Shown one piece after another: positions 54,559 to 63,769 of a DNA stretch of 64,000 bases. The notes beneath the pieces were generated by a model. It did not search any database. It was given only the letters and a program-made list of their open reading frames with translations, and had not been told where the DNA came from. Source of the DNA: Ignavibacteriota bacterium (GTDB lineage Bacteria; Bacteroidota; Ignavibacteria; Ignavibacteriales; Melioribacteraceae); contig JADJGF010000001.1 in NCBI GenBank assembly GCA_016708125.1, positions 3,246,001-3,310,000 of the forward strand. The letters are read 5' to 3'. The translations under genes and the position numbers were made by a program. Numbering within the stretch: the stretch's first letter is position 1; each line of letters starts with the position of its first letter.

Positions 54559-55928
54559 TGAGTAGTATTGATTATACAAAAGAATTTTCTGTGGTAGAAG
54601 GCAGACCGCCTTTAAGATCACTAGATGAAATTATTTCTAAACCACTAGATTCCAAACCGGATATAAAATTTTATTTAGCACTATCTGTTACTTTAACAAT
54701 GTTAACAATTGGAGCTATTGGAGTTTTATTGTCTTTGTATTATGGAACCGGCTTGTGGGGAAATAATAACCCAGTTGGCTGGGGATTTCCAATTGTAAAT
54801 TTTGTGTTTTGGATCGGTATTGGTCATGCCGGAACTTTGATTTCAGCTATCTTATTTTTATTTAGACAAAAATGGAGAACCGGAATTGCAAGATTTGCGG
54901 AAGGAATGACAATTTTTGCAGTTACAACAGCCATGATATTTCCAATTTTGCATACCGGTAGACCTTGGATTGCCGCAGTATATTTATTGCCATATCCAAA
55001 CCAGCATTCATTGTGGGTTAATTTTACTTCGCCTTTACTTTGGGATGTTTTTGCCGTTTCGACTTATTTTACAGTTTCGTTTGTATTTTGGTACATTGGA
55101 TTAATTCCGGATTTTGCAACTTTAAGAGATCGTACTTCAAATAAAATTAAGAAAATTATTTATTCAATCACAAGTCTGGGATGGAGACATTCAAATCGTC
55201 ATTGGCAAAATTATGAATTAACTTATTTAATTCTTGCCGGTTTTGCAACTCCGCTTGTATTATCTGTGCATACAATTGTAAGTTTTGACTTTGCCGTTTC
55301 TGTTTTACCCGGATGGCACACAACAATTTTCCCTCCTTACTTTGTTGCTGGTGCAGTATTTTCTGGATTTGCAATGGTTCAAAATGTGCTGATTTTTATT
55401 CGTAAAATTTTTAATTACGAACATATTATTACTCTTGACACTTTAGAAAAAATGAATAAAATTATGCTTCTTACCGGAATGTTAGTTGGTTACGCATATT
55501 CAATGGAATTTTTTATTGCATGGTATGGAGGAGTTCAAGCAGAATATTTTACTTTTGTAAACAGAGCTTTTGGTGATTACTCTTGGGCATATTGGATAAT
55601 GTTTACTTGTAATGTTTTTATTCCACAATTATTTTGGTTTAAGAAAATTAGAAGATCAATCCCGGTTATGTTTGTAATTGCAGTTTTTGTAAATGTTGGA
55701 ATGTGGTTTGAAAGATTTGTAATAACTGTTACTTCTTTATCAAGAGATTATTTACCGTCAAGCTGGGGATATTTCAAACCAACACTTACCGATGCTTCGT
55801 TATTGATTGGAAGCTTTGGCTTATTCTTTACATTAGTTTTATTATTTACAAAATCATTACCGGTTGTTTCAATTTCGGAAGTTAAAGCTGTAGTTGATGG
55901 ATCACAACCATCGCACGGAGATCATTAA
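54558..55928 (+). CDS. actC: ACIII subunit ActC, NrfD/PsrC-like membrane protein
   Basis: A 456-residue integral membrane protein with about ten helices, starting at GTG 54558 that overlaps the actB stop (TAGTG). The NrfD/PsrC family supplies the menaquinol-oxidising site. Typical are the N-terminal RPPLRSLDEI, NFVFWIGIGHAGTLISAILF and the later YSMEFFIAWYGGVQAEYF. Histidine-rich ends (GSQPSHGDH) are common in this subunit. Followed by the ActD-ActE gene after 2 bases. Confidence 0.95.
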   Translation: MSSIDYTKEFSVVEGRPPLRSLDEIISKPLDSKPDIKFYLALSVTLTMLTIGAIGVLLSLYYGTGLWGNNNPVGWGFPIVNFVFWIGIGHAGTLISAILFLFRQKWRTGIARFAEGMTIFAVTTAMIFPILHTGRPWIAAVYLLPYPNQHSLWVNFTSPLLWDVFAVSTYFTVSFVFWYIGLIPDFATLRDRTSNKIKKIIYSITSLGWRHSNRHWQNYELTYLILAGFATPLVLSVHTIVSFDFAVSVLPGWHTTIFPPYFVAGAVFSGFAMVQNVLIFIRKIFNYEHIITLDTLEKMNKIMLLTGMLVGYAYSMEFFIAWYGGVQAEYFTFVNRAFGDYSWAYWIMFTCNVFIPQLFWFKKIRRSIPVMFVIAVFVNVGMWFERFVITVTSLSRDYLPSSWGYFKPTLTDASLLIGSFGLFFTLVLLFTKSLPVVSISEVKAVVDGSQPSHGDH

Positions 55929-55930
55929 AA

Positions 55931-57064
55931 ATGAGTGAAAAATTATATTCGTACACTGCATTATTTAATACGCCAGATGAAATTATTCATGCAGCAAAAG
56001 TTGTTGTTGAAAAAGGTTATACTAAATTTGATGTAAATACTCCATATCCCGTGCATGGAATGGATGATGCAATGAAATTGCCGCCATCAAAACTTGGATT
56101 TGTAACTCTCTTTGCCGGATTAGGCGGAATTGTTTTAGCTTTGTTAATGATGGGTTGGATGATGGGAATTGATTATCCAATTGTTATTGGCGGAAAACCA
56201 TTTTTCCCTTTACCGGCTTTTATTCCAATTACATTTGAAATAACTGTATTACTTGCAACTTTAACAACTGTTGCAGCATTATTATTTTTCTTTTTCAAAT
56301 TGCCGAATAATAGACATCCTTTGCACGATACAAATTATATGAAAAATGTATCATCAGATAAATATGGAATTTGTGTTGAAGCTGTTGATCCAATTTTTAA
56401 TGAAAGTGAAGTTAAGGAATTGTTTAAAAATCTTCATGCATTTGTAATTGAACCAATTTATTTTGAAAAAGAAGAAGTCAAATTTAAACCGGTAATTGCA
56501 GAACCAAAGTTTGTTGCATTTCTAGTTGGAGTAGCAATTTTTGTTTCTGTGTCTGCATATCTTCATTTGAATAAATTGTTGTACATCGTTCCTTTTTCTT
56601 GGATGGATAAACAAGAAAAAGTTATCGCACAATCAACTTCGGAATTAAATGAAAATGGTTCCGGAATGTTAAAACCGGTTGAGGGTTCTGTTGCAAGAGG
56701 ATTTATTCCTTATGCTTTCAAAGATAAACCGGATGAAGCCGGCAGACTTTTAGTAAACCCAATAATTCCAAATAAAGAAAACTTAGCGATTGGTAAAAAT
56801 AAATTTAATATATATTGCAGTCCATGTCACGGATATTTAGCCGAAGGTGATAGCAGATTAAGAGGACAGTTTCCAAATCCTCCAAGTCTACACTCGGAAA
56901 AAGTAAGAAATTGGTCTGATGGTAGAATTTATCATGTATTAGTTGAAGGACAAAATGTAATGCCTTCTTATACATCACAGCTTTCAAGAGAAGAAAGATG
57001 GGCTGTTATAAATTATATTCGTGTTCTCCAAAGATCATTAAATGCTAAGGAGTCTGACTTATAA
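55931..57064 (+). CDS. ACIII ActD-ActE fusion (DUF3341 domain plus monohaem cytochrome c)
   Basis: A 377-residue protein combining two ACIII subunits. Residues 1-170 are ActD/DUF3341 with two helices (FVTLFAGLGGIVLALLMMGW and FEITVLLATLTTVAALLFFF) and NRHPLHDTNY. A third helix lies near 200-215. Residues ~240-377 are an ActE-like cytochrome c: PVEGSVARGFIPYAF, haem site C296-S-P-C-H300, and NVMPSYTSQLSREERWAVIN with the methionine ligand. The frame is open throughout, with no start site in between. In the best-studied ACIIIs these are separate genes. Confidence 0.88.
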   Translation: MSEKLYSYTALFNTPDEIIHAAKVVVEKGYTKFDVNTPYPVHGMDDAMKLPPSKLGFVTLFAGLGGIVLALLMMGWMMGIDYPIVIGGKPFFPLPAFIPITFEITVLLATLTTVAALLFFFFKLPNNRHPLHDTNYMKNVSSDKYGICVEAVDPIFNESEVKELFKNLHAFVIEPIYFEKEEVKFKPVIAEPKFVAFLVGVAIFVSVSAYLHLNKLLYIVPFSWMDKQEKVIAQSTSELNENGSGMLKPVEGSVARGFIPYAFKDKPDEAGRLLVNPIIPNKENLAIGKNKFNIYCSPCHGYLAEGDSRLRGQFPNPPSLHSEKVRNWSDGRIYHVLVEGQNVMPSYTSQLSREERWAVINYIRVLQRSLNAKESDL

Positions 57065-58257
57065 TGAGTTCTGTACCACACAATGAAATTGAATATACAA
57101 AAAAAGCTTTGCCTCCTTTTTTTAATAATTTGGCAATTGGGCTAACTGCTGTTGGACTTATTCTTGTAATTTTTTCTTATTTAACCGATCCAACACGAAG
57201 TGCGTTCAACAATATTATTTTATTAATGTTTGTTACAAGTATTGGATTAGGCTCACTTTTTTTAGTTGCAATTGAATATATCAGCGGTGCAGTTTGGAGC
57301 ACACCTTTTAGAAGAATTGCAGAAATTCTTTCTTCATTATTATTGGTAGTTCCAATTTTAGCAATTCCAATTTATTTTAATTTGCATGATGTTTACCATT
57401 GGACACATTTAGATGTTGTTGCAAATGATAAAATATTATCACAAAAAAGTCCGTATTTGAATGAAGCATTTTTCACAATTAGAATTGTAGGATATTTTGT
57501 TATTTGGATATTATTTTATTTTCTGATTTCCAGAAATTCAAAAAAACAAGATGTAAGTAAAGATCAAACTTTAACTAAAAAGAATGTAAAATTATCAGCA
57601 ATTTTTATCCCGTTTTTTGCAATTACAATTACGTTTTCGGCTATTGATTGGATGATGAGCTTAGAACCGCATTGGTTTTCTACAATTTATGGAGTTTATT
57701 ATTTTGCCGGAACTTTTCTTTCATCATTATCTTTAATTACTTTTTTAGTTGTTTACTTGCATGAAAAAGGAATGTTTGTAAATGGAATTGTTACAGATCA
57801 TTATTATAGTTTCGGTGCGCTAATTTATGGATTTGTAAATTTTTGGGCTTATATTGCATTCAGTCAATTTATGTTAATTTGGTATGCAAATCTTCCCGAA
57901 GAAACTATTTGGTTTATCAATAGATGGGAAGGCAGTTGGCTGACTTTTACAGTTGTTTTTATTTTTATTCATTTTGTTATTCCGTTTTTCGCACTTGTTT
58001 CACAACCGGCAAAGACAAATGGAAAGCGATTGAAATTTATGACAATTTGGCTTTTAGTTGCTCATTTTATGGATTTGTATTTTTTAGTAATTCCAACTTT
58101 TAGTCCAAACGGAGTTTCTTTAGGATGGATTGAATTAGGATTTTTCTTACTTGCATTCGGAATTGTATTTTTAGTTTTTTCAATAAAATCAAAAAGTGTA
58201 AACTTAATCCCAATTGGTGATCCAAAATTAAAAAGAGGAATTGATTTTAGACTTTAA
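57064..58257 (+). CDS. actF: ACIII subunit ActF, membrane protein
   Basis: A 397-residue protein with about ten helices of the ActF family, a diverged relative of ActC. Visible are SAVWSTPFRRIAEILSSLL, FSAIDWMMSLEPHWFSTIYG, FNFWAYIAFSQFMLIWYANL split across a turn, and PEETIWFINRWEG. All are typical of the ACIII quinone-binding subunit 2. It starts at the last base of the preceding stop (TAATG). The product forms the membrane core of ACIII with ActC. Confidence 0.93.
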   Translation: MSSVPHNEIEYTKKALPPFFNNLAIGLTAVGLILVIFSYLTDPTRSAFNNIILLMFVTSIGLGSLFLVAIEYISGAVWSTPFRRIAEILSSLLLVVPILAIPIYFNLHDVYHWTHLDVVANDKILSQKSPYLNEAFFTIRIVGYFVIWILFYFLISRNSKKQDVSKDQTLTKKNVKLSAIFIPFFAITITFSAIDWMMSLEPHWFSTIYGVYYFAGTFLSSLSLITFLVVYLHEKGMFVNGIVTDHYYSFGALIYGFVNFWAYIAFSQFMLIWYANLPEETIWFINRWEGSWLTFTVVFIFIHFVIPFFALVSQPAKTNGKRLKFMTIWLLVAHFMDLYFLVIPTFSPNGVSLGWIELGFFLLAFGIVFLVFSIKSKSVNLIPIGDPKLKRGIDFRL

Positions 58258-58271
58258 TCAAGAGCTGAATT

Positions 58272-59204
58272 ATGGATGAAAAAAATAGTTTTGAACCAGA
58301 AATAAACTTTAAAGATTTGCCAAAATCTCCTTCAAGATTATTTGGATGGATATTCCCATATTATGCGATTTTATTTTTAATCGTTGGAATTTATTTTGTT
58401 AAAAATATGGATACAACTTCGTTTAATAATGTTCCGGCAATTTATACGGATTCTTTAGAAATAAATGTTGATGTTGCAGTAAAAAAAGGGGGAATTCTTC
58501 CGGCAGTTGATTTGGGTTTAATTTCAAATCCTACAAATGAAATGATTGAAAAGGGGAACACTTTATATCAGACAAATTGCGCATCTTGTCACGGAGCAGA
58601 AGGTAACGGAGATGGCATTGCTGCGGCTGCGTTAAATCCAAAACCTAGAAATTTTCATCAAAAAGATGGTTGGACAAACGGAAGAAATTTTTCTAACATT
58701 TTTAATACGCTTCAAAAAGGCGTTCCAAATACCGGAATGATTGCTTACGAATTTATTCCAGTTGCAGATCGAATTGCAATTATTCAATTTATTAGAAAAA
58801 TGACGGATTTCCCAGAAGTTGCAAATACTGAGATTGCGGAATTGGATCAAACATATTCTCTATCAAAGGGAGTTATTTCACCAAATAATGTTAGTCTTGA
58901 AACTGCTACAAAAAAAATCGCCGAAGAATCACATTTAGTTGAATCAAATTTGAATTCAATAATTGAAAAAGTTAATTCGAATTCTGATCAGCAAATTGCA
59001 AATATTTTTAATAATTATGTGTTGGATAAACAAAAAGTAATTTCAATTTTTAATAGAGATTTTGCACAAAACAAAGATGTAGATTTATTCATCAACAAAT
59101 TGATAACATCCCCAACGGCAAACGGTTTTAAGCCAAGTATTATTGATTTGCCGAAAGACGAATTAGTAAAATTATTTAATGTACTTGCAAATGCAATTAG
59201 TTAA
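58272..59204 (+). CDS. membrane-anchored monohaem cytochrome c
   Basis: A 310-residue protein with one N-terminal membrane helix (IFPYYAILFLIVGIYFV), a class I cytochrome c domain with C103-A-S-C-H107 (NCASCHGAEGNGDGIAAAAL), and GVPNTGMIAYEFIPVADRIA holding the likely axial methionine. The ~130 C-terminal residues are an unrecognised helical extension. It lies directly behind actF and before the oxidase genes, so it probably carries electrons from ACIII to cytochrome oxidase. Confidence 0.87.
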   Translation: MDEKNSFEPEINFKDLPKSPSRLFGWIFPYYAILFLIVGIYFVKNMDTTSFNNVPAIYTDSLEINVDVAVKKGGILPAVDLGLISNPTNEMIEKGNTLYQTNCASCHGAEGNGDGIAAAALNPKPRNFHQKDGWTNGRNFSNIFNTLQKGVPNTGMIAYEFIPVADRIAIIQFIRKMTDFPEVANTEIAELDQTYSLSKGVISPNNVSLETATKKIAEESHLVESNLNSIIEKVNSNSDQQIANIFNNYVLDKQKVISIFNRDFAQNKDVDLFINKLITSPTANGFKPSIIDLPKDELVKLFNVLANAIS

Positions 59205-59233
59205 AATTTTAATAAATTTTTAGGAAAATTAAA

Positions 59234-60238
59234 TTGAACCTTTTTAGCAATTTGTTAACTGTTGAAAATCTTACGGATTTATTTATTCTAAAATATGGAC
59301 TTTTTGTTTCATTACTTTTTTACATTCCTTTTGTAAGTATTTTGCTGGGTTCATTACTGTTTTCTTTAATTAATTTTAGAAAAGGGAAATTGTTAAAATC
59401 TGATTCTCATCTTTCATTTGCAAAATTTATAATTGAAATTATTTTAGCAAAAATTTGGATTGTTTTTTTAATTGGAATTATTCCGGTTTTAGGCGTAGCA
59501 TTTACGTTTAGTCAAATTTATAAAAATGTAAATACGGAAGATTTATCTTTTGCTTTGTTAATTCATATTGCCGGAATTATTCTTGCACTAACTTATAAAG
59601 GAAGTTTTTCAATTTTCAAATCTGAAAACAATGAAATAACAAATGGAAATATTTCTGCAAAAAAGAAAAATATTTCATGGTTAAATTTAGGCGGCTGGCT
59701 GGGATTTTTATTATTGCTTAAATCATCCTATATAATTTTTAGTTACATAAATTTTGCAATTAGTAAAACTTCTGCTGTGGATTCTTTTTCAATTTTGCTT
59801 AACAATTTTAGCATAATTAATTATTTTCTTTTTCTTTCAATTTCGTTTGCAATAACTGCCGCAATAATTGTTGTAAAATTAAATCATCAAAAAGTAAAAA
59901 TGAGTTTTTCTGAATATGGAAAAGATTTTTCAGTTAAATCGGGAATTTTATTTTCAATCATTCAACCTCTACTTTTTGTTTTAATAATCTTCTCAATTTC
60001 AGTTCAGGCATTTTCGTTTTCATATTTTATTTCAACAATTCTTGTAATGAGTTTAATGCTTATTTCTAGCGTTCAATTTTATTTGTGGTACAGAGGCAAT
60101 AATATCAAAAGTAATAAAATTGTTTTAACAATTTTGTTTTTGCTTGTAATGTTAATTTATCATGGTCAATTAAACAGCGAAAAACTAAATCAGAAAAATG
60201 ATATAAAATCTGGAATGCTGATTAATTTATTTTCCTAA
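59234..60238 (+). CDS. multi-spanning membrane protein in the ACIII-oxidase cluster, unrecognised
   Basis: A 334-residue hydrophobic protein, TTG start at 59234 after AGGAAAATT, with about eight predicted helices (for example FVSLLFYIPFVSILLGSLLF, IWIVFLIGIIPVLGVAFTF and ILFSIIQPLLFVLIIFSISV). It has no CxxCH motif and few conserved polar residues; H110 in ALLIHIAGIILAL lies within a helix. I cannot name its family. The position between the cytochrome c and the Sco/oxidase genes suggests a part in linking or assembling the respiratory complexes. Confidence 0.6.
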   Translation: MNLFSNLLTVENLTDLFILKYGLFVSLLFYIPFVSILLGSLLFSLINFRKGKLLKSDSHLSFAKFIIEIILAKIWIVFLIGIIPVLGVAFTFSQIYKNVNTEDLSFALLIHIAGIILALTYKGSFSIFKSENNEITNGNISAKKKNISWLNLGGWLGFLLLLKSSYIIFSYINFAISKTSAVDSFSILLNNFSIINYFLFLSISFAITAAIIVVKLNHQKVKMSFSEYGKDFSVKSGILFSIIQPLLFVLIIFSISVQAFSFSYFISTILVMSLMLISSVQFYLWYRGNNIKSNKIVLTILFLLVMLIYHGQLNSEKLNQKNDIKSGMLINLFS

Positions 60239-60368
60239 TTTAGATTAACAACTTCACTATAACTGTTCGCAGTACAAATTTAAATTTTCTTTTTATTGCA
60301 AAATTTGAAAAAATTAAATAATTTCTGATTCATTTAAATTATACTTTATATCCAATTTTGAGAAAATT

Positions 60369-61166
60369 TTGACAAATAAAATAGGACAAATACTCTACAT
60401 TATTATTTTGAATGTGATTTTTTCCTTCCAAATTTTTGCTGAAGAAAATCATGTTGAAATTGGAATTGATGAAAAATTAGGAAATGTTTTTGATGGAAAT
60501 TTTGTATTTACAAATTCTGATGGAAAGAAAGTAAAATTATCTGAAGTAATAACCAAACCAACCTTGCTGGCTTTTGTTTATTATGAATGTCCCGGAATTT
60601 GCAACAGCACTTTAACGGAATTAGCTTGGGTTATTGATAGAGTAGATTTAGAGCCGGAAAATGAATTTCAAGTTGTAACAATTAGTATTGATCATACAGA
60701 AACTTCTGAAGTTTCCGCGCAATCAAAATCAGATTTTATTTCAACTTTGGAAAGAAAATTTCCTAAATCTGCATGGACATTTTTATCCTCGGATTCTATT
60801 ACAATTTCGAAAATTACGTCTCAAGCCGGATTTTATTTTCAAAAAGTCGGCGATGAATATAGACATCCCGGCGGATTAATTGCAGTTTCTCCGGAAAGAA
60901 AAATTTCAAGATATATTTTTGGTTCACAGTTTAATCAGTTTGATGTAAAAATGGCTTTGCTTGATGCAAAAGCCGGAAAGACAAATCCAACTGTCGCAAA
61001 ACTTTTACAGTTTTGTTTTAGCTATAATCCCGATGGAAGAAATTATACTTTAAATATTACAAGAATTATTGGAACGTTAATGTTATTGGGTGTTGGAATT
61101 TTCTTTTTGTATTTAACAATTTTAAAAAAGAAAAACGTTAATAAAAAATCACAAATAAGTGTTTGA
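60369..61166 (+). CDS. Sco1/SenC-type copper chaperone for cytochrome oxidase
   Basis: A 265-residue thioredoxin-fold protein that delivers copper to the CuA site of oxidase subunit II. TTG 60369 starts a signal or anchor helix (ILYIIILNVIFSFQIFAE). The copper ligands are C74 and C78 (ECPGIC) and H166 (EYRHPGGL). A C-terminal helix (GTLMLLGVGIFFLYLTIL) adds a second membrane anchor. It is immediately upstream of the oxidase genes. A 130-base AT-rich gap before it shows no clear promoter motif. Confidence 0.92.
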   Translation: MTNKIGQILYIIILNVIFSFQIFAEENHVEIGIDEKLGNVFDGNFVFTNSDGKKVKLSEVITKPTLLAFVYYECPGICNSTLTELAWVIDRVDLEPENEFQVVTISIDHTETSEVSAQSKSDFISTLERKFPKSAWTFLSSDSITISKITSQAGFYFQKVGDEYRHPGGLIAVSPERKISRYIFGSQFNQFDVKMALLDAKAGKTNPTVAKLLQFCFSYNPDGRNYTLNITRIIGTLMLLGVGIFFLYLTILKKKNVNKKSQISV

Positions 61167-61183
61167 ATTTTATAGGAGATTTG

Positions 61184-62845
61184 ATGGCAAACGGAACAAT
61201 TGCTATTTCTGAAAAATCATTTTTTGAAGAAGGGACAACAAAACAAGCGAGTGGAATTTTATCGTGGTTGTTAAGTACAGATCACAAACGAATTGGAATA
61301 ATGTACTTATTTGCAATTGCAATTTTCTTTTTCACCGGAGCAATTCTTGGCGTTTTAATGCGGCTTGAATTAATTGCTCCCGGAAGAACTATTATGGATG
61401 CGCAAACTTACAATACAATTTTTACACTTCACGGTGTAATTATGATTTTCCTATTTATTGTTCCGGGCATTCCGGCAGTTTTTGGAAACTTTTTTTTACC
61501 GCTTCAACTTGGTGCAAAGGATGTTGCATTCCCAAGATTAAATTTATTATCATTTTGGATTTATTTAGTTGGGGCAATTTTGGTTTTAATTTCGCTTTTT
61601 GTAAAAGGCGGACCGATTGATACGGGCTGGACTTTCTATATGCCATATAGTGTTAGAACAACAACAAATGTTTCACTTGCAATTTTTGCCGCATTTGTTT
61701 TAGGATTTTCTTCAATTTTAACCGGATTAAATTTTGTTACAACTGTGCACAGATTACGCGCTCCGGGAATGACATTTTTTAAAATGCCGCTTTTTGTTTG
61801 GTCAACTTATGCAACTGCATGGATTCAAATTATTGCTACTCCGGTTATAGGAATTACAATTTTGTTAGTAATGTTAGAAAGATATTTTGGAGTTGGAATA
61901 TTTGATCCGGCTTTAGGCGGAGATCCAATTTTATTTCAGCACATGTTTTGGATTTATTCACATCCGGCAGTTTACATTATGATTTTGCCCGCAATGGGAG
62001 TTGTTTCGGAAATAATTCCAACTTTTGCAAGACGTACAATTTTTGGTTACAGAGCAATTGCAATGTCGAGTTTGGCAATCGCATTTATTGGATATTTAGT
62101 TTGGGCACATCACATGTTTACAAGCGGAATGAGTGATACCGCTGCTATTATATTTTCATTTTTAACATTTCTCGTTGCATTGCCAAGCGCAATAAAAGTT
62201 TTTAATTGGGTTGCAACTCTTTACAAAGGATCAATTGATCCGCAGCCTCCGTTTTTATGGGTAATGAATTTTATATTTCTTTTTACAATTGGCGGATTAA
62301 CCGGATTGGTTCTTGGAACTCTTGTAACAAATATCCATGTTCACGATACATATTTTGTTGTTGCACATTTTCATTATGTAATGTTTGGCGGAACCGGAAC
62401 AATATTTTTTGCGGCACTTTATTATTGGTTTCCTAAAATGTCCGGGAAAATGTATAACTTAAAACTCGCTAAAATTAATGCTGCATTATTTTTTATTGCA
62501 TTCAACACTTTGTATTTTCCAAAGTTTATTTTAGGTTATATGGGAATGCCAAGAAGATATTATGATTATCTTCCGGAATTTGCTGACTTACAATTAATTT
62601 CTACAATTGGTTCTTGGATAATGTTATTAACAATAATTTTAATTTTTTACAATTTTGTTTCAGCAATGATTAATGGAAAAAAAGCTGAAGCAAATCCTTG
62701 GGGAGGAGTTACATTAGAATGGCATATTCCTTCTCCGCCGCCTTTAGAAAATTTCGATGAAATTCCAACAGTTACTCACGAACCTTATGATTTTAGTCAA
62801 TTAAAAACTATGAAATATATTCCCAAGGGAGAATCTTATGAGTAA
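61184..62845 (+). CDS. ctaD: cytochrome c oxidase subunit I, A2-type
   Basis: A haem-copper oxidase catalytic subunit of 553 residues. I choose ATG 61184, which follows the ribosome site AGGAG; the frame from 61163 adds seven residues. Haem and copper ligands are H83 (FTLHGVIM), H260 with crosslinked Y264 (HPAVY), H309-H310 (WAHHMFTSGM), H395 and H397 (AHFHYV). The helix VI motif Y258-S-H-P replaces the glutamate of A1 oxidases, which defines the A2 group that includes the caa3 oxidase of Rhodothermus. It overlaps subunit III by 8 bases. Confidence 0.96.
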   Translation: MANGTIAISEKSFFEEGTTKQASGILSWLLSTDHKRIGIMYLFAIAIFFFTGAILGVLMRLELIAPGRTIMDAQTYNTIFTLHGVIMIFLFIVPGIPAVFGNFFLPLQLGAKDVAFPRLNLLSFWIYLVGAILVLISLFVKGGPIDTGWTFYMPYSVRTTTNVSLAIFAAFVLGFSSILTGLNFVTTVHRLRAPGMTFFKMPLFVWSTYATAWIQIIATPVIGITILLVMLERYFGVGIFDPALGGDPILFQHMFWIYSHPAVYIMILPAMGVVSEIIPTFARRTIFGYRAIAMSSLAIAFIGYLVWAHHMFTSGMSDTAAIIFSFLTFLVALPSAIKVFNWVATLYKGSIDPQPPFLWVMNFIFLFTIGGLTGLVLGTLVTNIHVHDTYFVVAHFHYVMFGGTGTIFFAALYYWFPKMSGKMYNLKLAKINAALFFIAFNTLYFPKFILGYMGMPRRYYDYLPEFADLQLISTIGSWIMLLTIILIFYNFVSAMINGKKAEANPWGGVTLEWHIPSPPPLENFDEIPTVTHEPYDFSQLKTMKYIPKGESYE

Positions 62846-63458
62846 TCATGCTGTAAATATTGCACATAAACATAGAGATGATATTGGTGCAAGAATGGGA
62901 ATGTGGTTATTTCTGTTTACAGAGCTTTTGTTATTCGGAGGTTTGTTTTTAATCTATGCGGTTTATCGCCATGAATACATTGCTCAATTCAGAGTTGCCG
63001 CAATGGAATTGAATACAACAATCGGCGCACTTAATACAATAATTTTATTGACAAGCAGTTTAACTGTAGCATTATCAATTGCAGCTTTGCAAAAAGGCAA
63101 TAGAATGCTTTCAATATTATTACTGATTATGACAAATATTTTAGCTTTTGCTTTTATGATAAATAAATATTTCGAGTGGTCATCAAAAATTCATCATGGA
63201 ATTTATCCCGGAAGTGAACATTTATTAAATCTTCCAAATGGACAGATTTTATTTTACGGTTTATATTATATAATGACCGGACTTCATGGTTTGCATGTTA
63301 TTATTGGTTTGGTTTTTCTTACTACAGTTTTAGCATTTATTATTACCGGATCAGTAAATAAAGATAATTATGTAAAACTTGAAAACGCCGGACTGTATTG
63401 GCATTTAGTAGATTTAATTTGGATTTTCCTTTTCCCACTATTTTATTTAATTCAGTAG
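62838..63458 (+). CDS. ctaE: cytochrome c oxidase subunit III
   Basis: A 206-residue membrane protein with five helices, short form as in bacterial caa3 oxidases. Visible are GARMGMWLFLFTELLLFGGL with the conserved glutamate, FYGLYYIMTGLHGLHVIIGL, and GLYWHLVDLIWIFLFPLFYL. It supports stable proton uptake by subunit I. It starts inside the end of the subunit I gene. Confidence 0.95.
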   Translation: MSNHAVNIAHKHRDDIGARMGMWLFLFTELLLFGGLFLIYAVYRHEYIAQFRVAAMELNTTIGALNTIILLTSSLTVALSIAALQKGNRMLSILLLIMTNILAFAFMINKYFEWSSKIHHGIYPGSEHLLNLPNGQILFYGLYYIMTGLHGLHVIIGLVFLTTVLAFIITGSVNKDNYVKLENAGLYWHLVDLIWIFLFPLFYLIQ

Positions 63459-63467
63459 GAGATAATT

Positions 63468-63761
63468 GTGCAAGAAAAACATTCGCATGAAAATCATAAT
63501 ATCAGTTACAGTAAATATTTACTTGTTTGGGTAAGTTTAATTGCGTTTACGTCAATAACTGTTACAATTGCCGGAATTGATTTAGGCGATTACACATTGG
63601 CAATTGCTCTAACAATTGCTGCAATAAAATCTGCATTGGTAATAAATATTTTTATGCACATAAAATTTGAAGATCCGATTTTCAAAGTTTTCTTATCAAT
63701 TAGCGGCTTCACATTAATTGTAATATTTACTTTAACATTTTTTGATTATTTCTATAGGTAA
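63468..63761 (+). CDS. cytochrome c oxidase subunit IV (prokaryotic type)
   Basis: A 97-residue membrane protein with three helices, GTG start at 63468 preceded by AGGAGATAATT. Residues HISYSKYLLVWVSLIAFTSI without the first His block, then ALTIAAIKSALVINIFMHIK match the COX4_pro/CtaF family. The motif KxxLVxxxFMHI(K) is typical. Small subunit of the caa3-type oxidase, placed before subunit II. Confidence 0.9.
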   Translation: MQEKHSHENHNISYSKYLLVWVSLIAFTSITVTIAGIDLGDYTLAIALTIAAIKSALVINIFMHIKFEDPIFKVFLSISGFTLIVIFTLTFFDYFYR

Positions 63762-63769
63762 GAGATTTT

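Noticed and set aside
55931..57064. ActD-ActE as a frameshift or missed stop
   Set aside because: The reading frame, linker helix and both domain motifs are continuous and sensible. No start codon with ribosome site precedes the cytochrome domain.
58260..60240. Second haem site in the 334-residue membrane protein
   Set aside because: No CxxCH is present anywhere in that frame.
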